A stretch of 64,000 nt of DNA, from assembly GCA_032821775.1 (NCBI GenBank), contig JAVLRN010000007.1, positions 1,674,001 through 1,738,000 on the forward strand, in the 5' to 3' direction. A program made the position numbers and the translations under genes. This DNA comes from Sanguinoderma infundibulare (taxonomy: Eukaryota; Basidiomycota; Agaricomycetes; Polyporales; Polyporaceae). Below the pieces are notes generated by a model, which was not told where the DNA came from, ran no database searches, and saw nothing but the letters and a program-made list of their open reading frames with translations. Below are positions 46,363-56,364 of this stretch, piece after piece. Each line of letters opens with the position of its first letter. Position 1 is the first letter of the stretch.

Positions 46363-47643
46363 ATGTCCCAGACGATCCGCCTCCCGGAGACCATGGCCAA
46401 TTGGCCGCTCCCACGACGAATCAACAGATACTACGAGGAAGTCTCCCCGCAATCCGCAGACTGGATTCGCGGATTTGGTGCGTTTGGTCCAAGTGGACAA
46501 CTGGCCTTCGACAAATGTAACTTTGGTGAGTACCATTCCGTGCTGCGTCCGTGTCCCCCACTGACCAGAGTTTGCGCTTCGGGTAGGACTCCTTGGGGCG
46601 CTCAGCTATCCGACGTTAAGCAAAGGTAACGCTCCTCGCCATGTGAACGGTATCTACGCAACTTAGCTAAAGCTACGGCTGCCTAGAACATTACCGCATC
46701 GCGTGTGATGTCATGAACCTCTTCTTCGTCTTCGACGAGCACACCGACACGCTTCCGGCAGCCGAAGTGAGGTCGATTGCGGACATCAGCATGGACGCTC
46801 TATGTCACCCCGACAAGGAACGGCCAGCCGACGAGTCGGTGATTGGCGAGATTACGAGGCAGTAAGCAAGAGATCCTCCACAGATTGAGCATTATTACGT
46901 GTACTTACGAAATATCCATGTGGGCAGGTTTTGGGTGAACGCCCTGAAATCTTCGTCAAAAACTTTTGAACATCGTTTCAAGACCACGTGGAGCGAGTTC
47001 TTGGACTCCGTCGTGGAGCAAGCGGTCGACCGGGAGAGTGCTCGGTTCCGTACTGTCGATGAGTATCTGGCCGTTCGACGACTAACCATCGGAGCGGAGC
47101 CGTCGTACGCAGTTGCGGAAGCGGCAATCGAGCTTCCGCAGGAGGTGTTTGATCACCCGCTCGTCGTCGCTCTACGACGGGATGTCACAGACGTGATAAT
47201 CCTGGACAATGTCAGTTTTCCGTTTGCTTGCGGCTGCATGTGTTAAAACCATCTCTCGTACGCTACTTTGACAGGACATGGCGTCGTACAACAAGGAGCA
47301 AGCCGCGGATGACGATCAGCACAACGTAATTACCGTAGTGATGCACGAACAGGGCTGCGACGTGCACGAGGCTCTTGCCTGGCTTGCGGCGGAACACAAG
47401 ACGCGGGTAGACCGAATCCTTGGCACCCGTTGGCCGCAGGTCGCCGCCCTTTCCTTCTCTGCGGAGGTCGACAAGTCGCTCGCGTTCTACGTGGACCATG
47501 TGATGAACTGGCCGCGGGCGAACGACTGCTGGAACTTCGAAAACGGCAGGTATTTCGGGTCGGACGGGCTGCGCATTCAGCAAGAGAGGGTGGTGGAGCT
47601 TTTGCCCAAACGTCGGCAGGGACAAGTTGTCGGGAAGGAGTAA
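46363..47643 (+). CDS. Sesquiterpene-type class I terpene synthase
   Basis: Exons: 46363-46525, 46587-46625, 46687-46861, 46928-47210, 47275-47643 (342 aa, the usual size). It cyclises a prenyl diphosphate, probably farnesyl diphosphate, using Mg2+. The aspartate-rich motif is DEHTD at residues 84-88 ([11 protein letters not shown]). The NSE triad is N220-S224-E228 in NDMASYNKE, split by an intron right after the Asn codon. The product-side RY pair lies in the C-terminal [11 protein letters not shown]. The helical core otherwise resembles the Agaricomycete trichodiene/protoilludene-type clade (inference). No transit peptide or membrane helix. All key residues are present, so it should be active. 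The neighbours are two acyltransferases and an aldo-keto reductase. Confidence 0.93.
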
Positions 47644-48524
47644 GTCAATTGAAGAGGGAGGACGACGGTGCGGTGGCTATGGCCGGCGGCCACTGCTAGT
47701 TGCCTCGGACAATGCCGGGATTACATTATTACTTAGACGCGCACGCGCTGATCGTGGTTTTCTCTTCCCAACGCCTCCCTTCTCCGTCTCCGTCTCCGTC
47801 TCATCTCACTTGTATCTCGCCATGTTGTAATGTCAACGAGTCAGGGAAGAGGTCTCACCAGTTACGGATCACTGCTTGATGTAACTGCAATGTCGGCTTT
47901 CCTTTCCGAAATTTCGAATCTGTACGTGACATCAGCTTCTGGACATCGTGGCATGCGCAGCACATCGTACTGACCCCGCATTCATGTACGCATATTCGAC
48001 AGGAAGCCTTCTTCGCTCGCGTAGCATTTCACGGAGCCCATTGGAAAGACTGAGCAAGCAATCGAGACGACACTAGTGCTTTCAGTACTACTGCGAGTCG
48101 TCGGTTCCGCGAGCCCATGAATATCGATTCCCGCACCCCGTAGTCACATCTCGTTCTGGCGGGCTGGACTGGTGGCGGCTATTCTGGTCCCTCTTGCGCT
48201 GCTTCACGGGTCTCTGGCGGGATCAGACATGAGTCTCGCTTGTCGCCGGCGCCCCGCCCATGCAAAGAAGTCGGATGTCGACCGGCGTTTTCTGCATGTG
48301 AAACATCACTCATTATGTCCCGCTTCTCACATGGCTCCGTCCCTATTACAGATATACTCCAGCCTCGAATCCCACAACCCTTTGCAATCAGCTCCCGATG
48401 GCATCTCATACCAGACTAGCATCCGTTGCTTTGCACTCGAACTTTGGAGGTCCATCATATAATCCCCGGACGGAGCACGAGAGCGCCACTGGCTCCCTCC
48501 TCCGGAGGACATTCGTTCGTTCCA
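47644..48524. other. Terpene synthase 3' region and promoter of the seven-helix protein
   Basis: 881 bp with no supported gene. A CTCCGTCTCCGTCTCCGTCTC pyrimidine-rich run lies near 47780-47805. Confidence 0.4.
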
Positions 48525-50027
48525 ATGGCCTCCAGCGCTGTCGCAGCAATCCCGCCCCTTAACAAGATTTACATCGTCAGCACCTGGGTCGAGACAGTCC
48601 TTTGGGGTACGTCATTCGTAAAGTCGGTGCCGTTTTACGTCCTGATCTAACTCATCTCACCCTAGGTTTCAAGTGTGTGACGCCGATTGCACCCATGCCT
48701 ATCTGTACGCTGACTTCTTCATAGCACGCTCGTGTTTTCGGTTGTGTGCTGGGTTCTCTTCTGGAGACGGCCAGGTCAACGCAACAATGCGTACGTTCTC
48801 GACTTTGTCTCCTCCATGATCCTGTCTAACTTACGTCGCTTCAGCATATTGTTTACGACGTCCCTCTTGTTGTACATCTGCGCGACCCTCAACGTCTCAG
48901 CCGCGCTGCGACAAGAGCTTGAGGCTTTCATTTATGCCCCTGAGGGGGCACCCTCGTACTATGCTTCAGTTTATTATGCTACCCAGTCGAACCCATTGGC
49001 TGTGTTGAAGACGTCCACATATGTCGTTGCGGTATGTTGATTTATCCCACTGGGCACAACGCGGCCATTGACGATTGGCGATTGATGATCCTCACAGATC
49101 CTTATTCAAGACCTTGTCCTAGTAAGCCCTCTCCTCTTGCATGTCTGCGACAACGTCCTGATAGGCCCCTTAGACTTGGCGGATGTACGTTGTCTGGGGA
49201 TCAAGGTGGCAGGTCGTCGTGATCCCAGTTGAGTCCTCTCAATACCTCCGACGTTCCCGCGTGTGCTGACAACAGCTTAGCTCATCCTGGAGTTGACGCG
49301 CTTGGGTGTGTATCTGCGTAGCACGTATGTGGTACTGCGCGCTGATCAGCTCATGACGAATTGCAGGCGTTGCTCTATCCGGCGTGATCATCCTCGCGCA
49401 ACCAGGGGCCGATCCAGATTCGACAGTGCTCAGGGCGCTGAGTTCGGTCAGCTGGCCGCTCGAGCTCATCGTCAACATCTCCGTCACGGCAGCGATCGCC
49501 TCGCGGCTCTGGTACACCGGCTTCCGCATCTCGAAGGCGATGTCCCAGCCGTCAAGGACCAACACCTACATCCGGCACATTTTCTTGCTGGTGGAGTCGG
49601 GGGCCCTCTTGCTCGGCACGACCCTCGCCATGCTCGTCCTCTACAACCTGAACAACCCGGCTGCGCTGTGCATCTTGGACATCGCAACCCAGATTGCGGT
49701 ACGTCCCGGCACATCTTCCTTGCTTGCTTTCACTGACGCGACCCTCCGAAACAGGCCCTCGTCGCGTACCTCGTCATCGTGCGTTCCGGTCTGGGGCTCA
49801 CACACGGTCTCCCTGGCTCGCCGCCCGACAAGTCGGTCGTGACCTCCTACGCCGTCGCTTCCACTGCGAGTGGCATGGTCTTCCGCATGGACCAGCTCGA
49901 CGCGGGCGGACGCATCAGGTCTGAGAACGGCATCCAAGTCACGCGGGAGGTCGTGACCGACTCGGGCAAGGGGACCTCGGTGGAGGATTACAAGACGGAT
50001 CATGGATCTTCGCATTACGCAGTTTAG
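48525..50027 (+). CDS. Seven-helix orphan membrane protein
   Basis: Exons: 48525-48606, 48667-48673, 48725-48790, 48845-49031, 49098-49121, 49174-49227, 49281-49305, 49367-49698, 49755-50027 (349 aa). The second coding exon is only 7 nt. Hydrophobic helices: NTLVFSVVCWVLFW; ILFTTSLLLYICATL; VLIQ-type helix ahead of the conserved WRMYVVWGSRWQVVVIP; LILELTRLGVALSGVIIL; PLELIVNISVTAAIASRLW; HIFLLVESGALLLGTTLAMLVLY; LDIATQIAALVAYLVIVR. The polar C-terminal tail is Ser/Asp-rich. The (W)RMYVVWG motif marks a large Agaricomycete family of receptor-like integral membrane proteins without assigned function. The exon calls keep phase throughout; the donor GTTGAG at 49228 is unusual. A role in sensing or transport for the adjacent terpene genes is only speculation. 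Confidence 0.8.
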
Positions 50028-50747
50028 AACAGTACGGCTCGACGTTCATCTTCCAAGTAGACTTGCATGTCCGTTCGTTCTATTGTACTAACATTATAGT
50101 TGGATACTGTCGAAATCGTAGGTCCTCTGTGGACTCCGCTCTGCGAGATTGTAGCCGCCAAGCCTGCTGTTATCCGACTCATGAGTGAAAGATTCTCCTA
50201 ACGTTTAACAATACGAGGTAGGAACACCGATGTCCTAGTGCATGATACGCGTCCTGTATTCAGTTAAAAATCGAAATCGTAGTAAACTAGACATAGGAAC
50301 CCATCGAGGTGAGATCATACCACGGAGCCTTCTAAATGACGCCCCTCCAGACATTCTTCCATCTCCTCAGCGGCCAAAACCTCATAGCCCGCGCTTTCGC
50401 TCATCATCGTGAGTACAACCGTCCCCACCGCCAGTCCACAACTCTCGCCATCACGGCGGCCGCCTCCCGTGGCTCCATGCCGAAAGATCTGCAAATACAT
50501 GTAGAGACTTAAAAAAGTCGGCTTAAAGGTTCGAGTTCGGGCTAGTGAACGCTGGAGACGAACCCACGAGACAGAGATCCGCTGTATTTGGTGGACGGCT
50601 CGAGTACGTGAATATCATACGATTCGCAAGATTGGGGGTCATCCCCGTCGAGCGCTCAGCATTCAGACCATAGATATAGATGAAAAGTACAACGATCACA
50701 GCCTTCCAGGTAACCCAGGTAGATGCATGGATACCATTTATCATGAA
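50028..50747. other. Convergent 3' regions
   Basis: 720 bp between the membrane protein and the aldo-keto reductase, which run toward each other. A minus-strand frame at 50523-50744 has a hydrophobic start but no splice or homology support. Confidence 0.4.
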
Positions 50748-52127
50748 CTACGGCTTCCGCGCCCAGCACTCTTTGAGAATAACAATGAGAACGCTAAGAA
50801 GCAAAGCCGGGACGAGAATGTACTTGTTCTTGCGAAGGGTCGCAAGGACGTTGCCCCGGGGGCCCTTCGCGCCAGCTTCGTCAATCGCAGCAACTTCCTC
50901 GTCCGTAAGAGCAGCTAACGGAGCGCCCATTAGCCTGCATTCATCTTTTCACGCGAGAACTTACGAAGGTCAGCGACGGCGAGGTACTCCTGCAAATGCT
51001 GCTTGTTGGAGCTGGTTGTGACGATGGCAACGCCCTTGCTCCTGACCCACGACAAAAGGACTTGTGTGGGGGTGGCGTTCAAACGCTTCGCTGCCGCTGC
51101 CACAGGGACGTCGACTGGGCCGCCGGGATATCTTGTGATGGGGCTGGAACGAAGCAGAACGTCAAAACATGGAAATAAAGCGAGAAGGCGAATGACGGCG
51201 AACCTGAGGCTACTGTAAGCTTCAGTAATGATACCGTGTTTGGTGCTGTACTCCAAAAGATCCTTGTTCTCGACGTAGTTGTACGGGTGGAAGAGAATCT
51301 ATACATGATATTACTAACGGATCCACAAAATATGTTTGCTTCACATGAGAGCGTACCTGGTTAACCGCTGGCTTTATCTTCGCTACCTTCAGAAGCTTCT
51401 GCAGCTGTTCGAGCTTGAAGTTGCTAACCCCTATGCTCCTGCACTCCGTCATTATTAGAGAACAATCAGAGGACGGTTTTAGGTTCAGCATACTTTGAAA
51501 GGCCGGTCTCCTTGATCTTCTCAAACTCACGCCAGACTTTCTCGAAATCATAAACGGATGAAGGATTGTGGATGAGGTAGAGATCGACTTGTTTCACGCC
51601 GATCTTGAGAGCGATTTGTCAGTGAACTCATATTGTAAAGGTGCTCTGTGGAAGTCGTACCTTCTCGAGACTGTTATGGATGGCTCGAGGGATGGTGGTG
51701 AGCCCGGACCATTTGGTGGTGATGTATAGGTCGTTCCGGGCCAACCCGCTGTCGCGGATAGCGTGTCCCACACTGTCCTCCGTTTGGTACCCTTATCGAA
51801 AACGCACATGTAATGAGGGTGGGTGGGTTGACAGAACCGTACAGGAGCGGACGTACATTGTGCAGAATCAATGTGAGAGAAACCAGTTTCGATGGCTTGG
51901 ATCACGTAGTCCGTTACATCCTGGAACCATGCAATAGCGCTTCAATAGACGCATAGACAATCCACAGGTTGCAGACGCGCCTTTCCCTTCCATTTGGACC
52001 CCGTCCCGAACGCTATGACGGGCATCTAGCACGTTGAGGTCATCGTGAATGCCTCGCAGACGGGCCTTGGTGCTTGCAGACTGCTCACCTCGTTGCCATC
52101 GTTGAGCTTGACGGTTCCGAACGTCAT
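50748..52127 (-). CDS. Aldo-keto reductase with a C-terminal membrane anchor
   Basis: Exons (minus): 52127-52089, 52025-51981, 51920-51857, 51791-51661, 51603-51494, 51438-51357, 51298-51204, 51143-50965, 50914-50748 (303 aa). It is an NADPH-dependent reductase of the AKR superfamily. The full tetrad is visible: D46 and Y51 (HIDSAQWYQTED), K76 (YITTKWSG), H105 (LYLIHNPS). Cofactor-side motifs GVSNFKLEQL, ITEAYSSL and VAIVTTSSNKQHLQE also fit. After the barrel there is a hydrophobic helix (KYILVPALLLSVLIVILKE) ending near the C-terminus, which would tail-anchor the enzyme in a membrane, probably the ER. Intron 2 (51980-51921) appears to use a GC donor, since no in-phase GT keeps the KGK-DVTDY join. 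It could reduce a ketone or aldehyde on the neighbouring terpenoid pathway (inference). Confidence 0.88.
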
Positions 52128-52458
52128 TTCGACCACCTACTGGACGTCGGGAGTACTACCGTCGTGCTAGGGAGGGTCGCAGAGGGTGGTGGGAAGCAAC
52201 GGCGACTGCTGGCCGACTATAATAAGCCGGCATCATGCTGAGTGAGCTTCCCAGAGCCCAGCTGAAGGCGAACGACGCAAGGCTACGCTTACCAGGCGCA
52301 ATAAGCCGCCTGTTCCGCCGAAGATAAGATAAGGCCTGCTCAATCTAATCTATAGCAACCTCGCTGACGACCGCCTCCGAGTCCCTCGTCGCTCGGGGAC
52401 TTCGCTTGCAGCTGTTCTTTGTTCACAGCCCTGCCTACCAGACCAACATATTCTGAAG
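52128..52458. promoter_or_regulatory. Divergent promoter of the aldo-keto reductase and gelsolin-like gene, with tandem GATA sites
   Basis: 331 bp separate the two start codons. AGATAAGATAAGGC at 52322-52335 holds two overlapping GATAAG sites, 124 bp before the gelsolin-like ATG. The same 14 bases recur upstream of the heme oxygenase. GATA factors in fungi regulate nitrogen, light and iron responses; which one applies is unknown. Confidence 0.5.
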
Positions 52459-53843
52459 ATGGCTCATCTCACCCACCCAACAAAGTACAACATCGAGGAC
52501 TCGAACATCGCGCTGCTTGGCTCGGATGTATGTCGGAACTACACCATCTTTCCTGGAGTTATCCCTTCACGATATCCTCCCATCCACTGTAGCTCGAGAA
52601 AAAGGTCAGAGAACATGCGGGAGACAAAGAAGCTGCGTGGCAGTCGGCTGGTCAAGAACAGGGTCTGCAAATTTGGAGGATCGAGCAGTTCCACGTGAAG
52701 GAATGGCCCAAGTCGCGCTATGGCTCCTTCTACGACGGGGACTCTTACATTGTCCTGCATGTACGTCCCATCTATCACACCAGAGCATGCACATACGTCT
52801 TACATATCAAATCCTCAGACGTACAAGAAAGACCCGGAGAACGAGCAGCTCTCGTTCGACCTCCACTTCTGGCTCGGGTCCGACACTTCGCAAGACGAGG
52901 CCGGAACGTCGGCGTACAAGACCGTCGAACTTGACGATCGTGCGTAGAAATTCAATCTACTAATCATCGCATTCATGCTCCCGTCGAATCTGCCCAGATC
53001 TCGGCGGCGTCCCCGTCCAATACCGCGAGGTCGAAGGGTACGAGTCCGCCCGCTTCCTCTCCTACTTCCCCAAGTTCGTATCCCTCCACGGCGGCGTCGC
53101 CTCCGGCTTTCACCACGTCACGCAGCCGCCCCCGGACAACACCCGACGTCTCTACCGGATCTCTTCCGTCCAAGTGGCCCACAAGCCCACGACTCTCCTG
53201 CAGATCCGCGAGGTGCCTGCGCATGGCGCGAGTATCCAGCAGGGCGGCGTGTACGTGCTGGACTTGGGCCATAACGTGTGGCAGTTCAACACGGAGCACG
53301 CCGTAGGGAAGGTCAAGTTCAAGGCTGCGGAATTCGTGCAGTCGCTCGAAAACGAGCGGCAGGGCCAGTGCGAGACGACCGTCTTCGGTGCGTTGTCCCG
53401 TTCTTGAGTGTGCAGTGGTGAGCTGACTCCCCCAAAACATCGCAGACGAGCACAGCCAAGGCGCAGGCCGATTTCTCTCTGAACTCGGCCTCGAAGCTGT
53501 CAACCCCGCGCCGCCTGCCGCGCTCGCCGCTGAGAAGGCCCTCTTCCGCCTCTCCGATTCAACTGGCGAACTCGTCTTCGAAGCCGTCTCCCCGCCCACG
53601 GCGCCGTCGCTCTCTCCGCAGGATGCGTTCGTCCTGGATGATAGCGCCAACTCCGCTGCCTCCGCGATCTACGTCTGGATCGGGGCGAGCGCGTCGCTCA
53701 CGGAGCGCCGCCTCGCGCTCCAGTACGGACAGCACTACCTGCACAAGCACAGGCAGGACGGTGGACGCTCGGCGTTGTCGATACACATTGTCAAGATCAA
53801 CCAGGGCCAAGAGACGGATGCCTTCATTGCTGCCATAGCATAA
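52459..53843 (+). CDS. Severin/gelsolin-like actin-binding protein
   Basis: Exons: 52459-52527, 52593-52760, 52819-52939, 52998-53387, 53446-53843 (381 aa). It has three gelsolin-type repeats, the size of severin or fragmin. Repeat 1 carries [32 protein letters not shown], read in two pieces, then [19 protein letters not shown] and [17 protein letters not shown]. Repeat 2 has [31 protein letters not shown] in pieces. Repeat 3 has [36 protein letters not shown] and [20 protein letters not shown]. Such proteins sever and cap actin filaments in a Ca2+-dependent way in the cytoplasm. Gelsolin-family genes are patchy in fungi and occur in some Agaricomycetes. All introns keep phase. Confidence 0.88.
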
Positions 53844-56364
53844 AGCGAGTCGTTCGAACATAGTTACCAACGAGTGGGGTGCGTTCTGGATCAAGAAGGA
53901 AATTGGTGGCGCGGACTAGGCAGTGTAATACTACGATGTTGTATGATTGGATAACCCTGTACATCTGTAGCCGTCGCATACTGTCGACAGTCGTACGAAA
54001 GGAAGGACAGCGCGGGTTTGTGGGGGAGTCTGCGCCCATGGCGTTCGTGTTGAACTACAGCGGGCTCGAGCTACCGGTAGGGAGCGGAAAGTCAGACTCT
54101 ATGCTCACTTGCGAGGACAAGCCTCCCGCGCTTCACCATTACACGTTCAGAAACTTGATTTCGGGGAGAGTTGCTGGGATGGTCAGCTGTTGAACAGCGT
54201 TCTGCTTCGCCGCTAGCCGGGCACTACGTCGAGCCTGGGGCCTGTGACTCAGGGAGGTTGGTGGCCACGTTCGAACGCTTTGGCTTTTTGCCCTCGACCA
54301 TATCGACGTCGCGCTCTTCCGAGGCGCGTTTACCCAACAAGATCGCTTCAGTGGAGTCGAGTCCTGTGCGGGGATCGTGTTGGCCTCGGGCGTGGGGATC
54401 GGCGTTAGAGACCTTGTCATGAGATTTGGGTCTACAAGAGGTTAGTTCAAAATGCGTCGAGTTGGTCCTCGGCCATGTGGTAGTGTCTCTAGGCGGCTAA
54501 AGGTGGCAATAAACCGGTGGGTGGGTCATGACCGGTCCCTTGAAGCGGCCCGCGGGGGGTTCAAGGACGTCCCCGTGAAATACTGAGTCTCCAGTCTCCA
54601 TAGGCTGCGAAGCTGTCTACCGTCAGTTGAACCTATTTAACAAGACGAGGGGGTAAGCTCTTAAAGGCGGCGCACGATAGTAAAGGGGGCTTTTTCAACA
54701 CCCGTTTCGGAGCCAGCGTGTCGACCATCAAAGCGAAGTGTAGAAACCCCACTCACCATGTGCGGGTCCGTCGCGGTGGCTAAATTTGGCGTTTGTGGGA
54801 GGATCCGTATCCATGAATATTCGAAGAATCGTCCTACTGCGAACAAGTTTGTCTTCTCTAAGCAACCTATAATTGACCTTTCTAGAGGGGGTGGATAGAA
54901 CAGGGTGCTTTTTCGGAGAAACAAAGACGCTGCAAGCCGCAAATATCAAGCTCCGACTCACCAACAGCTGAAGAAGCGGTCGCACGCTGCACATCTGCGC
55001 AGGAGGGAGGTGCACTCACTGGACTAAAATTGTTAACCGCCGACTTGAAGCAGGCGGAGGTCGTGCGTGTTTCCAACGCGAACATGCGGAATACTTCACC
55101 GAGCGCGGAAGGTCATTTCGGCTATCGTTTTTTAGAGGGCACCGATTACTGCATGGGCGGACAGTGACGTTCAACATTGATTACAGCTGAAGCTAATAAT
55201 GCCACTTACGTCGCCGCTCCTAGGCATGCAAAGCGCAGGCATGCCAAGGTGGAGGATGTGCACTGGAGTTCGCTGCGGGACGGAGCAGGTTGTGACGATC
55301 CAAGACGACATGACAAATTCTATCTTGCGGTAGCGCCTCCGATGCTCGCTGGACGACGAAGTTGACGCCACAAACCCTATGACGGTGATAGCATATGGCG
55401 TTCCGCTCGGTATCCCGAGAGGGCAGGGGCTTTTTGCAAAAAGAAGGGAGGTATATTTACAGGATGCTGAAGCCTAAGCGCTGCGCAGTGGGCACGTCAT
55501 GGCGTGGTGGTGCGATCAATGTCGGCGAGAACTTCGCGACTAAGCAGTCGTACTTAGTGCGAGGATAGATTGTGAAGCTCGAAGCTTGGCGATCGGCCGC
55601 GGGCGGGGACTGCGACCGCACTGCGTCTTGACCGGTCGGAGGCGCTGCAGTTACGGTCTCTATTCGGTCCGCAGTCAGCGTCTATAGCAAAAAGCAGGGA
55701 GTCGTGTTACCGGGATGGTGAGATGTCTATGGCTATGATTGCCCGGAGAGATAGTGGCCAGCGCGAAACAAAATGGGCGTGGATGGTGATTGGTCAAGAG
55801 GCTGTTAACGCATGTTGAGTAGCGGCAGTGCCAAAGAAAGTGTCTTCTCCGCTGCGCGGAATGTTCTTGACTGCCATGGCCCGGTTGCTTGCCATGCCTC
55901 GGCGAGCTGCGAAGCCTGTTGAGTGGACATTGCTTACGCCCCAGAACTCCAGTCCGGAGTCGGTGTCCGAGCGAGCCAAGGCAGCCATGGATCTGCATCA
56001 TACGCCGCCGGGTCCGCGTCCTCGGCGTTGCATAAATATCAGCATGATTCCGAGATGGGCCGCGAATACACTCGCCCACCTGTTCTTGTCGCCGAAAAGC
56101 CCTCCCAATCGCATTTTCCGAGCGCAGCCTTGGCTGTTGAAGTCATCGAGTCTCGTGGACGGTGCCGACAACGACCGGCGGATCGAAGGAAGGATGGGCA
56201 AGAGCCGCGTGCGTTCTCGAACGCCTCCAGCACGGACGAATATGGCAGGCGGAGGGTATATCTCCCGCCCGCGCTCTTTCCCTCCGGACGCCCCGCGATC
56301 ATCTCCCTCAACACCATCCTCGACATCCTTCCCTCCGGGCGGCCTCCGCCTCCTCACTCTCTCC
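53844..56364. other. 2.5-kb interval, mostly without a supported gene
   Basis: A minus-strand frame at 54139-54420 (93 codons) has an ATG but is low complexity and has no family. Frames at 54661-55085 and 55171-55371 are short. From about 55990 a plus-strand frame runs open into the PA-RING gene; it may be 5' untranslated or an N-terminal extension. No repeats with clear ends were seen. Confidence 0.4.

Noticed and set aside
50521..50560. GGTTCGAG resembling a tRNA B box
   Set aside because: No matching A box at the right distance, no cloverleaf pairing and no flanking CCA-compatible acceptor stem. No tRNA gene was recognised anywhere in the window.
54139..54420. 93-codon minus-strand frame
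   Set aside because: It has an ATG but low complexity, no family, no introns and an isolated position. It is not enough to call a gene.
55828..56364. N-terminal extension of the PA-RING protein
   Set aside because: The frame is open, but starting at 56365 places a clean signal peptide at the N-terminus, as the family requires. The upstream residues are Arg/Pro/Ser-rich and would bury it.
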